From positions 9,114,001-9,178,000 of the forward strand of contig JAHQIY010000002.1 in the NCBI GenBank assembly GCA_019054805.1: a DNA stretch of 64,000 bases, read 5' to 3'. This document shows positions 35,962 through 48,641 of the stretch, piece by piece (the stretch's first letter is position 1; every line of letters begins with the position of its first letter). The notes under the pieces were generated by a model, which was not told where the DNA came from, searched no databases, and was given only the letters and a program-made list of their open reading frames with translations. The stretch is from Brachionus manjavacas (lineage: Eukaryota > Rotifera > Eurotatoria > Ploima > Brachionidae). The translations under genes were made by a program, and so were the position numbers.

Positions 35962-37785
35962 TTAAGAATGGTTGTATTTTACAAGTAAGCAATCAATAAT
36001 ATCACATTGCTCGCTTTCTCTTATTTTTAAGCATTTTGAATGATAAGAATGAATGCAATCAAAACCTATTATTTCTTGATCGGAATCTTTCTTACCACAT
36101 ATACAACATAAATACACTTTGCCTACATATTTCAAATTTTCTTTATATAATTCATCAAAAATCACTTTACTGAATCGATATGGGCATTTTTCATTTAATA
36201 AGTTTTCGAAAAACATATAAACAAAAACACCACAGCTTACTCCATCATTTTGCAAAGGATGTACAAATTTCCTTAAAATCCATTTTTTGTCGAAAAATAA
36301 TCAATGATTCTTAATGAATATTAAATGTTTGGCCTTTAGTTTTGAAATAATTGAAAATAATCTAAAAATTAAAATTTACAAATCAAATTTAAAAACTAAA
36401 ATATTTTAAAAAATAATATTTACTTCGTCACTTAACAGGTCATTATTTAGAAGCTCAAAAACATTTTTGCATGTCATTTTCGAATAATTTGAATAAAAAA
36501 AGATTTGGTCCCTGAAACAAATCGAAACTTCGGCACTAAATTTCGGAATTCTCAACATCTATTAATGGTATTTAAAACAATTCTGTTTTTCCACGAAACT
36601 GAGTTTTGAGGGAATCTTCCTGCTTAAAATTGTCAATCCCAAAAATAAACTTGTTAGTAAAATATATTCCTTTTTCTTTTGTTAATTAATTTTCCTTTTT
36701 AAACTCCCATTTTCTTCTTCCTCAGAATTGTTGTGTCCATCTTTGATTTTAGAGAAATCGATACAATCTATTTCATAAAACTGTTTAAATTTCATCGAAA
36801 GAAAACTGTAAAATGGAATTATAATTTCGCTTTGAAATAGAAGACGATTAAATTTAAACGTTTATTTATGTCTAGAATATTATTTCTGAAATATCCAAAC
36901 CATTATTCTACAGGATTATTAGTCAATCGTGTTAGTCGAGATCTTTGAGGAAAATAGTCTTTTTCCAACGAAATTAGAACTCCACTCCATAAAGGTACCA
37001 AATGAATCCTTTTTTCTATTTTCATCAAAATTGGCTTGTAAAACTCAATTGTTTTAATAATTTGATCCTTAGACTCTTCTTAAATGCATTTTTTATAAAA
37101 ACTCAACCGTTTCTCAAAGACATTTGTAAATGTTGAATCCAAAATATAATTTTTAGACATATCATGTGGGAAATATATATCTTCTTTTCGAGATTCCTTT
37201 GAAGTTATCAAAAACTTCGATCAAATTTTTAAAAAAAGTTGATTCAGCCAGTCATAATTCCTAATGCTAATCTCTTTCTAACTAGCGAACGAAGTAATAA
37301 CTGAGATAATTTAGGTTGACAAAATAGAGTGACCATATCTTCCAAATTCTGATTAAATTCATCAATCGAGGAAGAGTTTTGAAGCATTGTAAAGCAATTA
37401 ATAAATGCTGCACGCATCTTATCGTTTATTTTTCCCTTTGTTATACTAACATTATCAAGATCATCGATTATTATTTTTAAAAAATGAGTTGAAAAAATAT
37501 AGATTTTTGAATTTAAAATTTTCGAAAAGGAATAATCTTTCAAAACGACAATGTTGTAGCTTAATTTCAGATATTGAATAATATCACAGTTCAAAAAAAT
37601 GATCCTCAAAAGTGCGTTTATATTTGCCTAGCTAAAATCTGTAACAATGGTTTTCGGAAATCAATCGGGTTTTAATTTCTTAAATGATGACGTGTCATTT
37701 TCAGTTGAAAAAAAATCTGCTATTGGAATCAATGATTTATTAATTGGATCATAACTCACAATTGAATATAAAAAAATTGACATTT
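35962..37785 (-). mobile_element. decayed Mutator-like/Ulp1 transposon, unit 2 copy
   Basis: Carries the same Ulp1 block (QNDGVSCGVF at about 36250), zinc finger, NNPVE transposase patch and TDFS core as unit 1, with the same in-frame stops. The decay therefore predates the 7,178-bp duplication. Confidence 0.7.
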
Positions 37786-37877
37786 ATTTATCTATAACCT
37801 AGAAAATTTTCAAAACAATAAAAAATAAAATATTTTTTTTAATTCTTTAATTAAAAAAATAAATTACGGTTTAAATG

Positions 37878-38375
37878 GTTTTTGTCTGTTCGTGTTCGGA
37901 CGATCTATCGTTTTCTTTGTTGCTGCCGGAATCTTTTTTCTTATCTTCATATTTTCGTATCATTCCAATGGACCAAAGCATACAAAAGGTGTGCATTGGT
38001 CCGATTCGTCGAATATTTTTTCCAAGTCAAGGTGAACTCCTTCGATAAATTTTTCGCCAATCGAACCGCCAATGTTTTTTGGTCTGAGGCAGAGTTCGAT
38101 CGGGACACCAGGACTAGTTCAAAAGCAACTTGCGGAATATGTCCAGTGAATTTGTAGCCGTCCGGGATCAGTTCTTCCTCGGGCGCGTCCTTGTCAAACC
38201 ATTGCTTCCATTGCCTTTCATTGCGAGGTATTTGCTCCAAATGGCAGTGAAATGGAACAATTTGCTTCGCTCGACCAAAATAAGCGATGTGGAGTCAGTG
38301 ATCCATTTGCATGGCTTTGGCTTCTCTGCCAGAAGAAACTTGGTCCCTAGGCGATCAAGGTGAATTAAAAAAAAA
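37878..38375 (-). pseudogene. axonemal dynein heavy chain fragment, unit 2 copy
   Basis: Same fragment as 30700-31190, with WFDKDAPEEE and IPDGY intact. It differs by one-base length changes in poly-A/T and poly-A runs, so a different part of the downstream sequence is in frame. Decayed copy of a host gene piece. Confidence 0.85.
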
Positions 38376-39786
38376 AAATTCAGCTAATTTTCAATTTTAA
38401 TTTAAGTCTAATTTAAGGAATAAAATATTTTCAATGAATATCTTAAGTGAAAAAATGCTTGAATTTTTTTAAAAATTAAATCCTTTTTTTTTTTAATCAA
38501 AGACCGGATGTATAAAAAATGTCAATAGAAAAAAATAAATCAATCTGTTAAAAGATTTTGTAAAAAATACAATTTTTCATTCAATAATTCTTCCTCGAAA
38601 TTGTTTGTCAAGTCACACATGTCCGTATTAATCGAAAATAGGTTATTGAGAGAGTTCGCTTTGAAATTAGGCAATTTTTTGGCAAATACATATCCATACG
38701 ATATACCAACATGTTTACAATATTTACGTGTTTTAATTTACGTAAAAAGGAAAATTCATATTACCCTATCTTTAATTTGAAATAGATACCGAACAAAATA
38801 AAGTAATAACCAGTAATTTTGGTCTAAGTATAAAATATTTTTAAGTTCAAAGGAAAAAGTTCATCCGTAAATAGGGTAAATATTAAATTTTTTATTTAAC
38901 TTGCGTCAATAAGATTTGCGTATTTTAATTTACGTAAAAGGGTTAAATTAAAATTTCCTATCTTTGATTTGAAATAGATACCGAACAAAAAACAGTAATT
39001 ACCAGTTATTTTGTTCAAGTATAAAATATTTTTTAATTTAAGGGAAAAAGTTCATCTGTAAAAAGGGAAAATATTAAATTTATAATTTAATTTACGTAAA
39101 AAGGGTAAATTTCAAATTACCCTATCTATAATTTGAAATAGATACCGAATAAAAACAGGAATTACTAGTAATTTTGGTCTTAGTATAAAATATTTTTTAA
39201 TTTATAGGAAAAAGTTCATCCGTATAAAGGGTAATTTTTTGTTTTAGCAAATTTAAGTGATAAAAAAATTAATAAAATTTGATAAAATCTTTAAAAATTT
39301 TATTTAAATTAGATAAATTTAAATATAACTATTATTTAAATTTATCCAATTTCACATTATTTAAAATTTAAAATCTTAAAGTTTTTAAATATGATCAATT
39401 TAAATTTATTACAAAACAAAAATTATTTAATAAAAATAAGTATAAAAAAGCTTCATTCGTAGCTTTAGAAATATCAAATTTTTTCTCAAAATATGCCCTT
39501 TTTTTGATCTTCTGGTATTTTTGATAAACTGTTGATAAACAGCTGTTGAACAGGAACATAATGATGCACTTTCATATGTTCTAAACATTTTTTAATTTTA
39601 CTTTAAGAAGATCAATATTGTTATTTTTCTTACGGTTTATATTTGACCCTATGCTTTTTATCTGGAGCCCATTGAATTTTGAGTTCTAGCTTGTTTCTGC
39701 TACTATTAAACTTGTTGTCGATTACGTTATCAACCTAGTAGAAAATGTATCAATAAGAAAAATTAATTGAAGTTAAATTTTAAAAT
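38376..39786. other. unit 2 spacer with 160-195-bp subrepeats
   Basis: Equivalent of 31198-32611: the plus-strand ORF region (about 38520-38750, frame altered by one A), three subrepeats (about 38740-39235), and AT-rich spacer. No additional gene is seen. Confidence 0.7.
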
Positions 39787-40431
39787 TTAATTTTCTTTGA
39801 AAGATGTATCCTCAATATTAGCACCAGTAAGATCTTTATAACTTTGAGCAAGATTTCGAAAAATAACTTTTTTGTGTATATTTTTTTTGTTTGACAACTG
39901 TTTCTTTTTTGTCAAAGGAATCGAATTCCTTTTGCCATTATTTTCAGTTGAGTTTTCTTGATTTGTCCATTCTTCCGAATTAATTGGCGTTTTTGATCCT
40001 TCTGAATCAATTGACGTTTCTGATTGGGTCCGTTGTTCATTTAAAACTTCTGACAAATTAATTCCGGTAGGAGCTTTAATTTACAACTTGTTTATTTTGT
40101 TTTAAAAAAATTTAATTTCTACATTCAATTTGAGGAACATCTTCTAAATTATTTTGAATGGTTTGATTTAATTATTCAGGATATTCTTCGAAATTTGTTT
40201 CCAGTGGTCCTACAATTTTTAGTAACTTATAGAATAAATTTCTTAAATTATTTTACCTTCTATCATACTAATATCTGAAAGGATGAGGCTTCGCACTTCT
40301 TGAGAATGCAATCCGTTTTTCTTTTCTTTATTAAAAAATTAATTGAAAATTTGTTTTTGAATTAATTACCTAAGGTTAATTTTTTTGCTTCTTTATTTAA
40401 GGTAATAAAGCACTTATTTTTAAACCATTCA
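39787..40431 (-). CDS. multi-exon hypothetical gene, unit 2 copy
   Basis: Equivalent of 32612-33253, with TPINSEEWTNQENSTENN and the same basic patch, here with one more Asn codon. The in-frame stop in the EEYPE exon is shared with unit 1. Confidence 0.4.
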
Positions 40432-41451
40432 TGTCTTGCCAAATGTAAGAGCTTTCCATTTTATACGCAAATTTGAGATCAGAAATTTGCTTTTCTTTGT
40501 CATCTAGTGCTAATTCATATTCCTTTAGCTGTTGTTCTTTGTCTTTTAGCAAATCATCTTTATGCTTAGTCTCTAAAAATAAAAATAATAATAAATAAAA
40601 AAATATTCAATATTTCACCGAGAAGTGATTATATCTTGATCTTTTGACGTTCGTAATTTTTCAAAAATCGCTTTCTGGTCCGATTCGAGATTCGACATCA
40701 TACTCTCATTTTCTTTTATTTTTTGCTCTAATTCTTTTAGATGCTCATCTTTTGCTTTTAATTTTTCATTGTTTTCTTTCAGAACTAGATAAGTATTTAA
40801 ATATTTTTTTAAAATTGTATTAAAGAATGAAGTTAAATAGTTTTACTTTTCGATTTAATTGTCGACAAGTTTTGTTTCTTAGTTTTATTCGCAAATTTGA
40901 GATCAGAAATCTGCTTTCTAAGTTTCAGTTTTTCTGAATTGTTTGATTACTGCATTATTTAATGGTTGTTATTTTTAATTTCAAATTCGGAATTCAGGAT
41001 TACCATATTTTCCTCATATTCGCTTTTTAATTTTTCTAGATTTTTAGAAAAATTTTCCTGATTGCAAGAAATTACTTTTAAAATTATAATTAAAATTTTT
41101 GAAATGCTAAGTAAAGATGCTTTGTCTTAATTACTTGATTCAAATTCTTCAGCTGTCTTCTTAAGCTTAATTTCATATGTATTTTTTAGTTCTTCATTAA
41201 TTTTTATTCTCTCATTAAGTCGTTTACTCAAATCGGACATTTCTTAAATTAGAAATTGAAAAAATTAAATGAACAAACAATATATTTTAAAAATATACCT
41301 TGTTCATTTTCATTGTATATTGATAAATTTTCTTTTTTTATTTGAATTTGGTTAAATTGTTGGGACTCTAGAAATATATTTCAAAATATTTTTTTTCACA
41401 AATTTTAATTTTTACCTTTTGATAACGAATCTTTTAATTCAGCAATTAATT
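40432..41451 (-). pseudogene. third, partial copy of the coiled-coil gene exons
   Basis: Begins at the unit boundary and follows the exons of 26076-27090 (KDKEQQLKEYELAL, SDLSKRLNERIKINEE, AELKDSLSK). It breaks off inside the exon equivalent to 27059-27280, where unrelated sequence starts (AATTAAT then TAACGAAGG). It is more diverged around 40570-40640 than unit 2 is from unit 1, so it may derive from an older copy. Confidence 0.6.
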
Positions 41452-41798
41452 AACGAAGGAGAATATTTTGGCGAGCTACAAAATCTGTCACTAGATAGTT
41501 TAACTTTTTTTAAGTAACTAAAAATCCTAAGGAATAAAATAGTTCTTTTCGGTTTCGTCTTACATTATCGAAAGTTTATTTTGAATTATTTTAATCTCAA
41601 ACCGTTTAATAGACTTTAAAGAAAAATACGGAATTCGACGCGACAAGAAGATATGAAGATAGTTTCAAAAAAATAATCAATCTTCTTATTAGCCCCCAAA
41701 TTTTGTTGTTTTAGATTTATATCAAAGATCCTACCTAGCAACATACGCTTCAGGATTTGGATTAGGAGCAGTCTTCATCAATATTACACTAATGGTAA
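41452..41798. other. unassigned DNA left of the older Gypsy element
   Basis: Unique sequence. Near 41720-41785 the plus strand reads YLATYASGFGLGAVFINIT, faintly like a retroelement RNase H strand, too short to call. Nothing else is seen. Confidence 0.4.
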
Positions 41799-41849
41799 TG
41801 TTATGCCAGCATAAGAATGTGGGTCCATTCTTTTCATGGATGGGGCCTA

Positions 41850-41970
41850 TGTTATGCCAGCAAAACTTACTTCTCTTTTCTTTAGTAATTTTAATATAAA
41901 AACAAGATTAATTTAAACTCAGGAATAAAAAGCACATTTATAAAAGAGTCTTTGAATAAAATTCGATACA
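41850..41970 (+). repeat. 5' LTR remnant of the older Gypsy element
   Basis: Starts TGTTATGCCAGC and ends GATACA, so it has TG...CA ends. It contains a TATA-like ATTTATAAAAGAGTC and TTTGAATAAAA. TGTTATGCCAGCA also occurs 51 bp upstream at 41799, so the LTR may start there. The GCGCCCGAT primer-like run follows directly. Confidence 0.65.
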
Positions 41971-44900
41971 TTAGCGCCCGATAAAAACACTTGGTAAGGT
42001 TCAAATTTTCCTTAAGTGGCAGTTAACCGAACGCTAGAATGATCAGAGAGATTCGTACCTTGTACGTAGCGCTCATATTTATGGTTAGCAGGAAAATCTT
42101 CTATTGGGCGAAGAACAATGAAGAAGCTGTGTTGAGCTTCCAGGATAACTTTACTCAAGATATCCGATTTAATCCTCCCCAGAATCAATACCAAGTAGTC
42201 AATCTTCTTATGAAAGATTGTTTACGACCTTGCGAAGTTGCTACAACTTTTCTTTTGACACGACATGGCCAGTATTTCTATTCGAGGAACTATTTTTGTT
42301 CGGCACGGTTTCCACCGCGTGGCAGGTATTAGTTTTCATGTTTAAAACCACGCGATGGCTCGTGGCCCCAATCAACAAACAAGCGAACAACAATATTCAA
42401 GAGCAAAGACGATATACGAGGCTGGTTAAGTATGTTCGAGCGTCAGAACCAAGCGCTGTCCAACGGCAAGAAGGTTCGTCTCGTCCTTGACTTATTATCC
42501 CCTGAAGTAAATGAAGAACTAGAGAGTTTCGTTTTGAAAGATAAACCAAATCCAGGGTGTCATGATGTACGCAAAGCACTTTTCAGACTTTTTGCAAAGC
42601 TAGAAACGGTCCATGATCCTATTATGACGCTTGTAAATAGGACACAACATGATTACGAAAACTTATTCCAATACATGGGAGCACTAAAAAGACTCTCAAG
42701 AGAGGCTTTCGAAAAAGATTCATTACCTAGAGATGAGTTAATCAAGGATGGATTTGTGCGCAGAATCAAAGACGAGCGAATTAAAAACAAACTGTGTGAC
42801 CGGTACAACCTCTCGCTCAACGAGATGATGGACTTGGCCAATGAATGGAAAAGCAAATTAAAAAAAACAGGCATGGTCAAATTAAAACCTCATATCAACA
42901 AGCTAAGTACGATCAAAAGTGGCGACGAGAACCCTAAAACACGTGTTCCCAATAAAGAGAACAAAAGACTAAGGTTCTACTCAACTGAAAACGAGGACTT
43001 TGGACGTATCAGTAATAAGGAAAAACCTGAGAACTCAAAAATTTTAGAATATTCCAGTTGACTCAGCCCACGAGTGAACACATCCATTCCAGACGAACGG
43101 AACCGATCCGCGGTGTGCGCAAAATAAACAAGCAAGTAGTGGCGTGTGATCTCGACACAGGTGCCGACATTTCAGCAATAAGCAAAGAGGCATACGACTC
43201 CTTACAACCCCAACCAAAACTGATCACAGTTAATTCTGAAATATACTCAGCTGGTGGTGTAATGGACAATGTACTTGGTCTGGCCAGGGTCGACTTACAA
43301 ATAGGTGACGATTCGGTTTCCTCTCACTTTTTAGTTGTCGAAAATTTAATGGTCGATTGCCTACTTGGTCGTGACTTACTCCCGTACTCAAGCTCCTTAA
43401 AAAACATGTCAAAACTTAATACAAAAGAAAATTCAAGCTGTGTCGGAAATACTTTTAATGGATAAAGACGGAAAAGTCAATGAGTCTACCGATAAAGCAA
43501 AAAGGTCAATAACAAAACGAATGTTTGAAAACTCACGAAGGGGAAGCCGATTGGTCCTCAACTGCATAAAGGATAACTTGGACGAAGTGGCAAGTACAAT
43601 CGAGATGTTTAAAACCAAATAGGGTGAAGTATCGGCATCTTGTCTCCTTGAGTTAAAACAAAAGGTACTATGTCCAGTTAAGCATAAGATCAGCTTTATT
43701 AACCCCTTCCATACCCCAATACAATGCAAAGTGAGGCGAGTACCGACGCATGCAATACCGGTGTTGGTGCGATACTGTCTCAGTTTCAAGACGGTTCCTG
43801 GAGACCGATCGCCTACTTTAGTAGAGGTCTAAACTCAGCTCAGCGCAACTATAGTACGACGGAGAAAGAGCTTTTAGCGAGCGTCTTATCGGTGGAACAC
43901 TTCCATCAATATTTATATGGAAACATTTTAACTACTACGACAACTACGACTTCAAGATTATTTACCGAAACGGAAACAAACACTCAAACGCTGACGCTTT
44001 GTCAAGATGGTCGATTGAACTACCCCCAATGTCAGAAGAAGACGAGTCAGTAACACCGCTCATTATCAATGTCAACCAGAATCTAAGGGGAAAAGCGTAC
44101 GATTTTTCTGATATAAACTTAATGGACCAATCAAACGATCCTGACATTGAATGGATTATTGAATTTAAAAACAAAAAAATTCCAGGCTCTTCGATCTCCA
44201 AAAGCAATTTAACTGACGGTAAAAAAATCTTTGATGAGATTTTATGAAGATTTGTCGGTAATTGACGAAAAACTCTACAATGTTGACAAGCGTGACAAAA
44301 GGACCAAACTGTTGTTACCAAACGACAAGATTTTTACAGCCATTGATCAAATCCACTCGAATATTCTAAGTGGACACTTGGGTTCAAAAAGAAGCAAAGA
44401 AAAATTGTTCGCAAGATTTTTCAGACCAAAATTTGGACAGTATGTCGATCAGTTTATCAAGTTTTGTAAGTTTTGCCAAAAAACGAAAACCCCAATAGAC
44501 TTCCCAAAGCTAAGTTAAAACCAATCATTACCGACCATCCACTTCAATTAGTGACAATGGACATCGTCGGACCGCTGCCCGTCTCAACAGGCGGGAACAA
44601 ATACATCTTAGTCATCTGTTGCCATTTCTCAAAATTCGTCGTCTTGTACTCTTTGCCAGACCAAACGGCGGATACAATCATCGAAAAATACCTCTCTTTC
44701 GCACTACTTTTTGGCTTTTCCACTAATGTGCTAACAGACCTCGGTACAAATTTCCAAGCAGAAATTATGACAAGACTTTATGAACTTTTGGATGTGTTTC
44801 AAATGAGGACAAGTGCATACCACCCTGAGTGCAAGGGCTTGACAGAGAGATTTAACAGGACACTTAAAATGATGCTTTCAGGAATCGTGGACGAAAACCA

Positions 44901-45667
44901 GAACAATTGGGACCGACTCTTAGACAAACTTATTTTCACATATAATGTGTCCGTTCATAGCGCTACTGGGTACACTCTGTATGAGCCGATGTTCGGCCGT
45001 AAACCATAACTTCCAATTAGACGATTCCAACGGGCCATCAATCAAGTGGACTGTGGGGACGTATTAGTAGACCCCCCAAACCCCGAACAGTCCAAAGTGA
45101 AAATGTATTTGAAACAATTGAAAAAGCATCAAGCCGAGGCATTTTAAAAAGTAAAATTGAATAGAGATTTAAAATTAGAAAAAACCCATTTGCTCTATAA
45201 TCGGAATTTAAAACCAGAGACCTATCAAGTTGGTGAATTAGTGTTCAAGAACGGAATAACGATCAAACAAGGGTTTTCAAAGAAACTTGCTCATAAGTGG
45301 GAGGTATTTTGGACCTTTTCCAACCATATCTGATGAACCCTCGAGTAACGAGCCCGAATTAACCCAGCCAACAACGCATAGTAATTTGAATAGTCGAAAT
45401 GTGAAAAAAAGGGGTCGTCAGAGGAAATGTGCTAGGAATGTGGCGGTAAATATAAATAAAGTCCCAAAACCCAGAAAAAAGAAAAATAGAAAAACTGGCC
45501 CTCCAAAAAGAAATATAACCCCCACTAACCCCATTCCAAAACAGCCTCATCCAAATTTTAAACCCGCCGAACCTGCCCAAAATAACCCAAGACGCGATCA
45601 TGAAACTGACCGACCCACCTGGAACAGACATCCAGTCGATCGCCTGACATCTTACCCAAAATTTTAA

Positions 45668-45908
45668 TTAACCTAGTTAAAACAACAAAAATTTATATTT
45701 TTTTTCTTTATAATTTCGCTTCAAATTTAAACTTGTTTAATTATTAAAATTCCAAATTGCCAAGACATTTTTATGAACAAATTCAATTTGAGTTTTGCAT
45801 AATAAACCATTGAATCACTAATTTTGTTTACTTAATAATTTCATAATTTCAAATATTCTCACATTTTCTTCAATTTCAAAATATAAATATAAATAAACAA
45901 TCAAAAAC
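45668..45908. other. noncoding AT-rich gap inside the older Gypsy element
   Basis: Between the end of the pol region and the extra 3' ORF region. No motif is recognised. Confidence 0.5.
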
Positions 45909-46064
45909 ATGTCCTTTAATAACCAGATAAAACCAAAAGGAAGAGGACGAACACCTCGTGCAGTCAACTTAGCAAGGCTTCAAAAGAACAAAACAATACG
46001 CTCGAGAGTGCAATCACAAATGACCTCACAGTTGAGAACAACGTGGACGTGACGGCACCCCGTA

Positions 46065-47294
46065 CATTGCACTCGCGCTATAACGATTGGCTTTATTACG
46101 AATATCGCGCTACAGCGAATGATGTATAAGCCCCGATTTCCTCTTCATTCAAATCAATGGCTAACAAAATATCATATTACGAATATGAAATTATGAAAAA
46201 TTCGCTACTGCGAATGGGAAATCAAAGCCCATGTTCATACTTAACAACGTTAATTGTCACTTTCTTTAACGAATACAATCTTTTTTTAGCACATTCGTTA
46301 TAATTTTTGTTTATCAATGAAATTTTAATCTGTATGGGTCAACTCCTGAAAAATAACGACAAAATAAAAAGAAACCAACCAATCAAAAATTATTATATAA
46401 ACTTTTGTTTGTTTAATAGTAAATTTTTATTGGTGTTTTTTTATTGTTTCAATAATGGAAAGTAAAAAAAGAAAGAGTCCTGAGACAAGCTTAAAGCTTG
46501 AGATAATAGAGGATTACAATAATAAAGCAACTCCAACTGAACTATCCCGCAAGTATGGATTAGCAGCTTCGACTATCTGAACAATCGTTAAGATTCAAGA
46601 AGCGATCAAAAAAGCATCTGAGTCCATGCGTGACATTAAAAAAGCTAAGAGATTGAGAGAGCCTGAGTACAAAGAGCTTGAAAAATACCTGGATATGTGG
46701 TTCAGAGACAAAAAGCGCATAATTCAATTACACTCGATGGTCCTCTAATACAAGCTCAAGCTCTCAAAATAGCAACAATGCTTCAGAAACCTGATTTCAA
46801 GGCAAGTTCAGGGTGGCTAAATAGTTTTTTAAAAAGACACAACATCTCATATAAGGTGGGCAAACCGAAGAAGCAGAACCATCCCTAACCACAGAAACAG
46901 AATTTATAAGCAAAGAAAAAGCAATCGCCGGACTGAATACAGCTAGAGAATATTTTATGAATAGCAAAGAAGACTGTAGAAATGAGATAAATTCAGTCTT
47001 CAAACTCATCGCCTCTATTCAATCAATCGAATCAAAAAAACAATGGAAAATCACAAGTTTTTTAAGTTTATCAAATTAGTTTATTTAATTTTTTCTTATT
47101 TTTATTGTTTATGTAAATTACTTTGTGTTTTATCTTATTTTGTCATTAAATAACTAAAAAAATCTATCAGCCGCCAAATTAGATATTTTTTTTTTAACAC
47201 CAATCAATTAACATGGAAAATTTGATATAACGATTTTTCATATAACAAATGACATTATAAAGTCCCGCTCATTCGTTGTAGCGCGAGTGCACTG
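46065..47294 (+). mobile_element. Tigger/pogo-type DNA transposon, internally deleted
   Basis: 1,230 bp with terminal inverted repeats CATTGCACTCGCGCTATAACGA and, inverted at the right end, CAGTGCACTCGCGCTACAACGA. A TA flanks each end (46063-46064 and 47295-47296), the usual target duplication of Tc1/mariner-pogo elements. The ends stay GC-rich and well matched while the body is AT-rich. It sits inside the 3' ORF region of the older Gypsy element, so it inserted later. It carries a decayed transposase without a DDE domain, so it could only have moved with help from another copy. Confidence 0.93.
46455..47079 (+). pseudogene. Tigger (CENP-B-like) transposase, DDE domain deleted
   Basis: ATG start, then a Psq-type helix-turn-helix (KRKSPETSLKLEIIEDYNNK, ELSRKYGLAASTI) with a stop right after. 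The CENP-B-type second HTH follows (LEKYLDMWF, then ITLDGPLIQAQALKIA, FKASSGWLNSFLKRHNI) after a frame change. The sequence then jumps to a C-terminal tail (EEAEPSLTTETEF, KEKAIAGLNTAREYF) in another frame, ending at the stop at 47079. Tigger transposases carry a ~200-residue DDE domain between these parts, and it is missing. The two DNA-binding domains and the tail are what remains. Confidence 0.85.
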
Positions 47295-48572
47295 TATTAG
47301 TATTTTTGAAAGTACCGCACGTCTCGCCGACAAACTGGAACTTGAGTTGACAATGCAATATATGTCGCCCCAAGTGGAAGAAATCGAATCCAATCGCTTC
47401 AATTTCTCCAAGGTCCAAAAGTATTTCTCAAAAGTTTAAAGACCTAGAGTTTAATTTCAACGTAGTATATAACAACATACATAACATATATATCAAGTCG
47501 ATTCCGACAATCTCAGACTACGCGATTATGTTTGGACGTGCGCTTCGACATCATGCTTATACCTATCACTCGGGGGACATAGAATGGGCTAAGGTGATTG
47601 AGCAACCAAAGAACATCGTTACAACAATTGCATTCGTACGTTTCACGCCAAAAAAAATTTACATCCGCAAATAGTCAAGTCTCAAGATGGCGCAATATGG
47701 CACAGTAAAGAGATCGTCGCGTGTGTTAATCCTAGCAGAACAAAGCTAGAACACGTATATAAACGGCCGATCACAGAGTTTACACTCGAGAACCGAATAG
47801 AAATACGAGATATCGAACTTAGAAGAAGGAAGGCTGAATTGGACGAACTCGAATCGGACCTCGAGCAACGAGAACTGTCTTTTTGATCAATTCATACCCA
47901 CGACAAAAAAAAAATACATTCACCTTCTTGAAGAAGAGAACCAGGCACTTAAAGCTCTTAACGAGCACCTTCAACATCGTGAACAACAGACCGACGTAGA
48001 ATGGAGCTATATAGATTGCGTCCGTAAGCAATATAGAAACAACCTGACTAGCCAGTTAGCAAGAGTAAAGTAACTCAATGAGAGAAAGGGCGAAGTACGC
48101 ATCCGGGAAGCCGAGCTCAAATTTAACGAAACAAGGTTCTCGCAACGCATCGCCGAAGAAGTCAAGACAAGAGTTGAGGCCCGGATTGCAAATCGCCCAG
48201 ATCCACCACCGCCTGCGTTGGTCCCCGTATTTGTAGACCTTCGCTCCAGAACAACAGCCAGAAATTCAAAGCCAACAGAAGAAGAATGGGTGACTAAGCC
48301 AGAATCGGATGTCGATGAAAAGCTTAAATCAAAATTCGAAGTGATGGCCCTTGCCGTTGCACATCGTAAACAAAGGTTCGAACCCAGCAAATCCGTCGTT
48401 TAAGAACTCGCCGAGATGGAGTGCGGACTCTGCTTACGTCCGATTATTTTCTTAAGCTCGAATGAGTTAATGCGGACAGCGTGCGGTCACCTGATTTGTG
48501 GTCACTGCATTTACTGGTCAACAATAAGTTTAGTCTCAAAATATTATTTTTTTGTTTGTGTTTCTTCTTGCT

Positions 48573-48641
48573 CTGATCATAAATATGTGGGTCCAAAGGA
48601 CATTTATAAAAGAGTCTTTGAATAAAACCCGATTCTTAACA
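48573..48641 (+). repeat. 3' LTR remnant of the older Gypsy element
   Basis: Shares TGTGGGTCCA, then CATTTATAAAAGAGTC and TTTGAATAAAA, with the 5' LTR at 41810-41970. It ends in CTTAACA immediately before the truncated glycosyltransferase copy. Confidence 0.65.

Larger units (their letters stand above)
26076..41451. repeat. 7,178-bp tandem repeat, 2.14 units
   Basis: TGTCTTGCCAAATGTAAGAG occurs at 26076, 33254 and 40432, exactly 7,178 bp apart both times. Unit 1 is 26076-33253 and unit 2 is 33254-40431. Unit 3 is cut at about 41451, where it meets unrelated DNA. At each join the sequence ending TTTTTAAACCATTCA leads into the middle of a coiled-coil exon, so only unit 1 keeps the original 3' exons (25413-26075). 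Units differ by a few substitutions and many one-base homopolymer changes that happen to cancel in length. Confidence 0.96.
41799..48641 (+). mobile_element. older Ty3/Gypsy LTR retroelement with extra 3' ORF, split by a Tigger
   Basis: Order on the plus strand: 5' LTR remnant (from 41799 or 41850 to 41970), a GCGCCCGATAAAAACAC primer-site-like run, gag (about 42430-43060), aspartic protease (LDTGAD near 43155), RNase H (about 43730-43930), integrase (about 44340-45010, with IVGPLPVSTGG and TERFNRTL), a Pro/Lys-rich tail to about 45667, then an extra ORF region from 45909. A Tigger transposon occupies 46065-47294 within that region, which continues to about 48540 with coiled-coil-like charged sequence and a RING-like motif. 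A 3' LTR remnant ends at 48641. It is a clearly broken fossil with many breaks, older than the element at 18693 and of a different Gypsy lineage (different LTR, primer site and gag). Confidence 0.85.

Noticed and set aside
41710-41800. RNase H fragment of another retroelement (YASGFGLGAVF)
   Set aside because: Only about 20 residues with weak resemblance and no neighbouring motif; left as unassigned.
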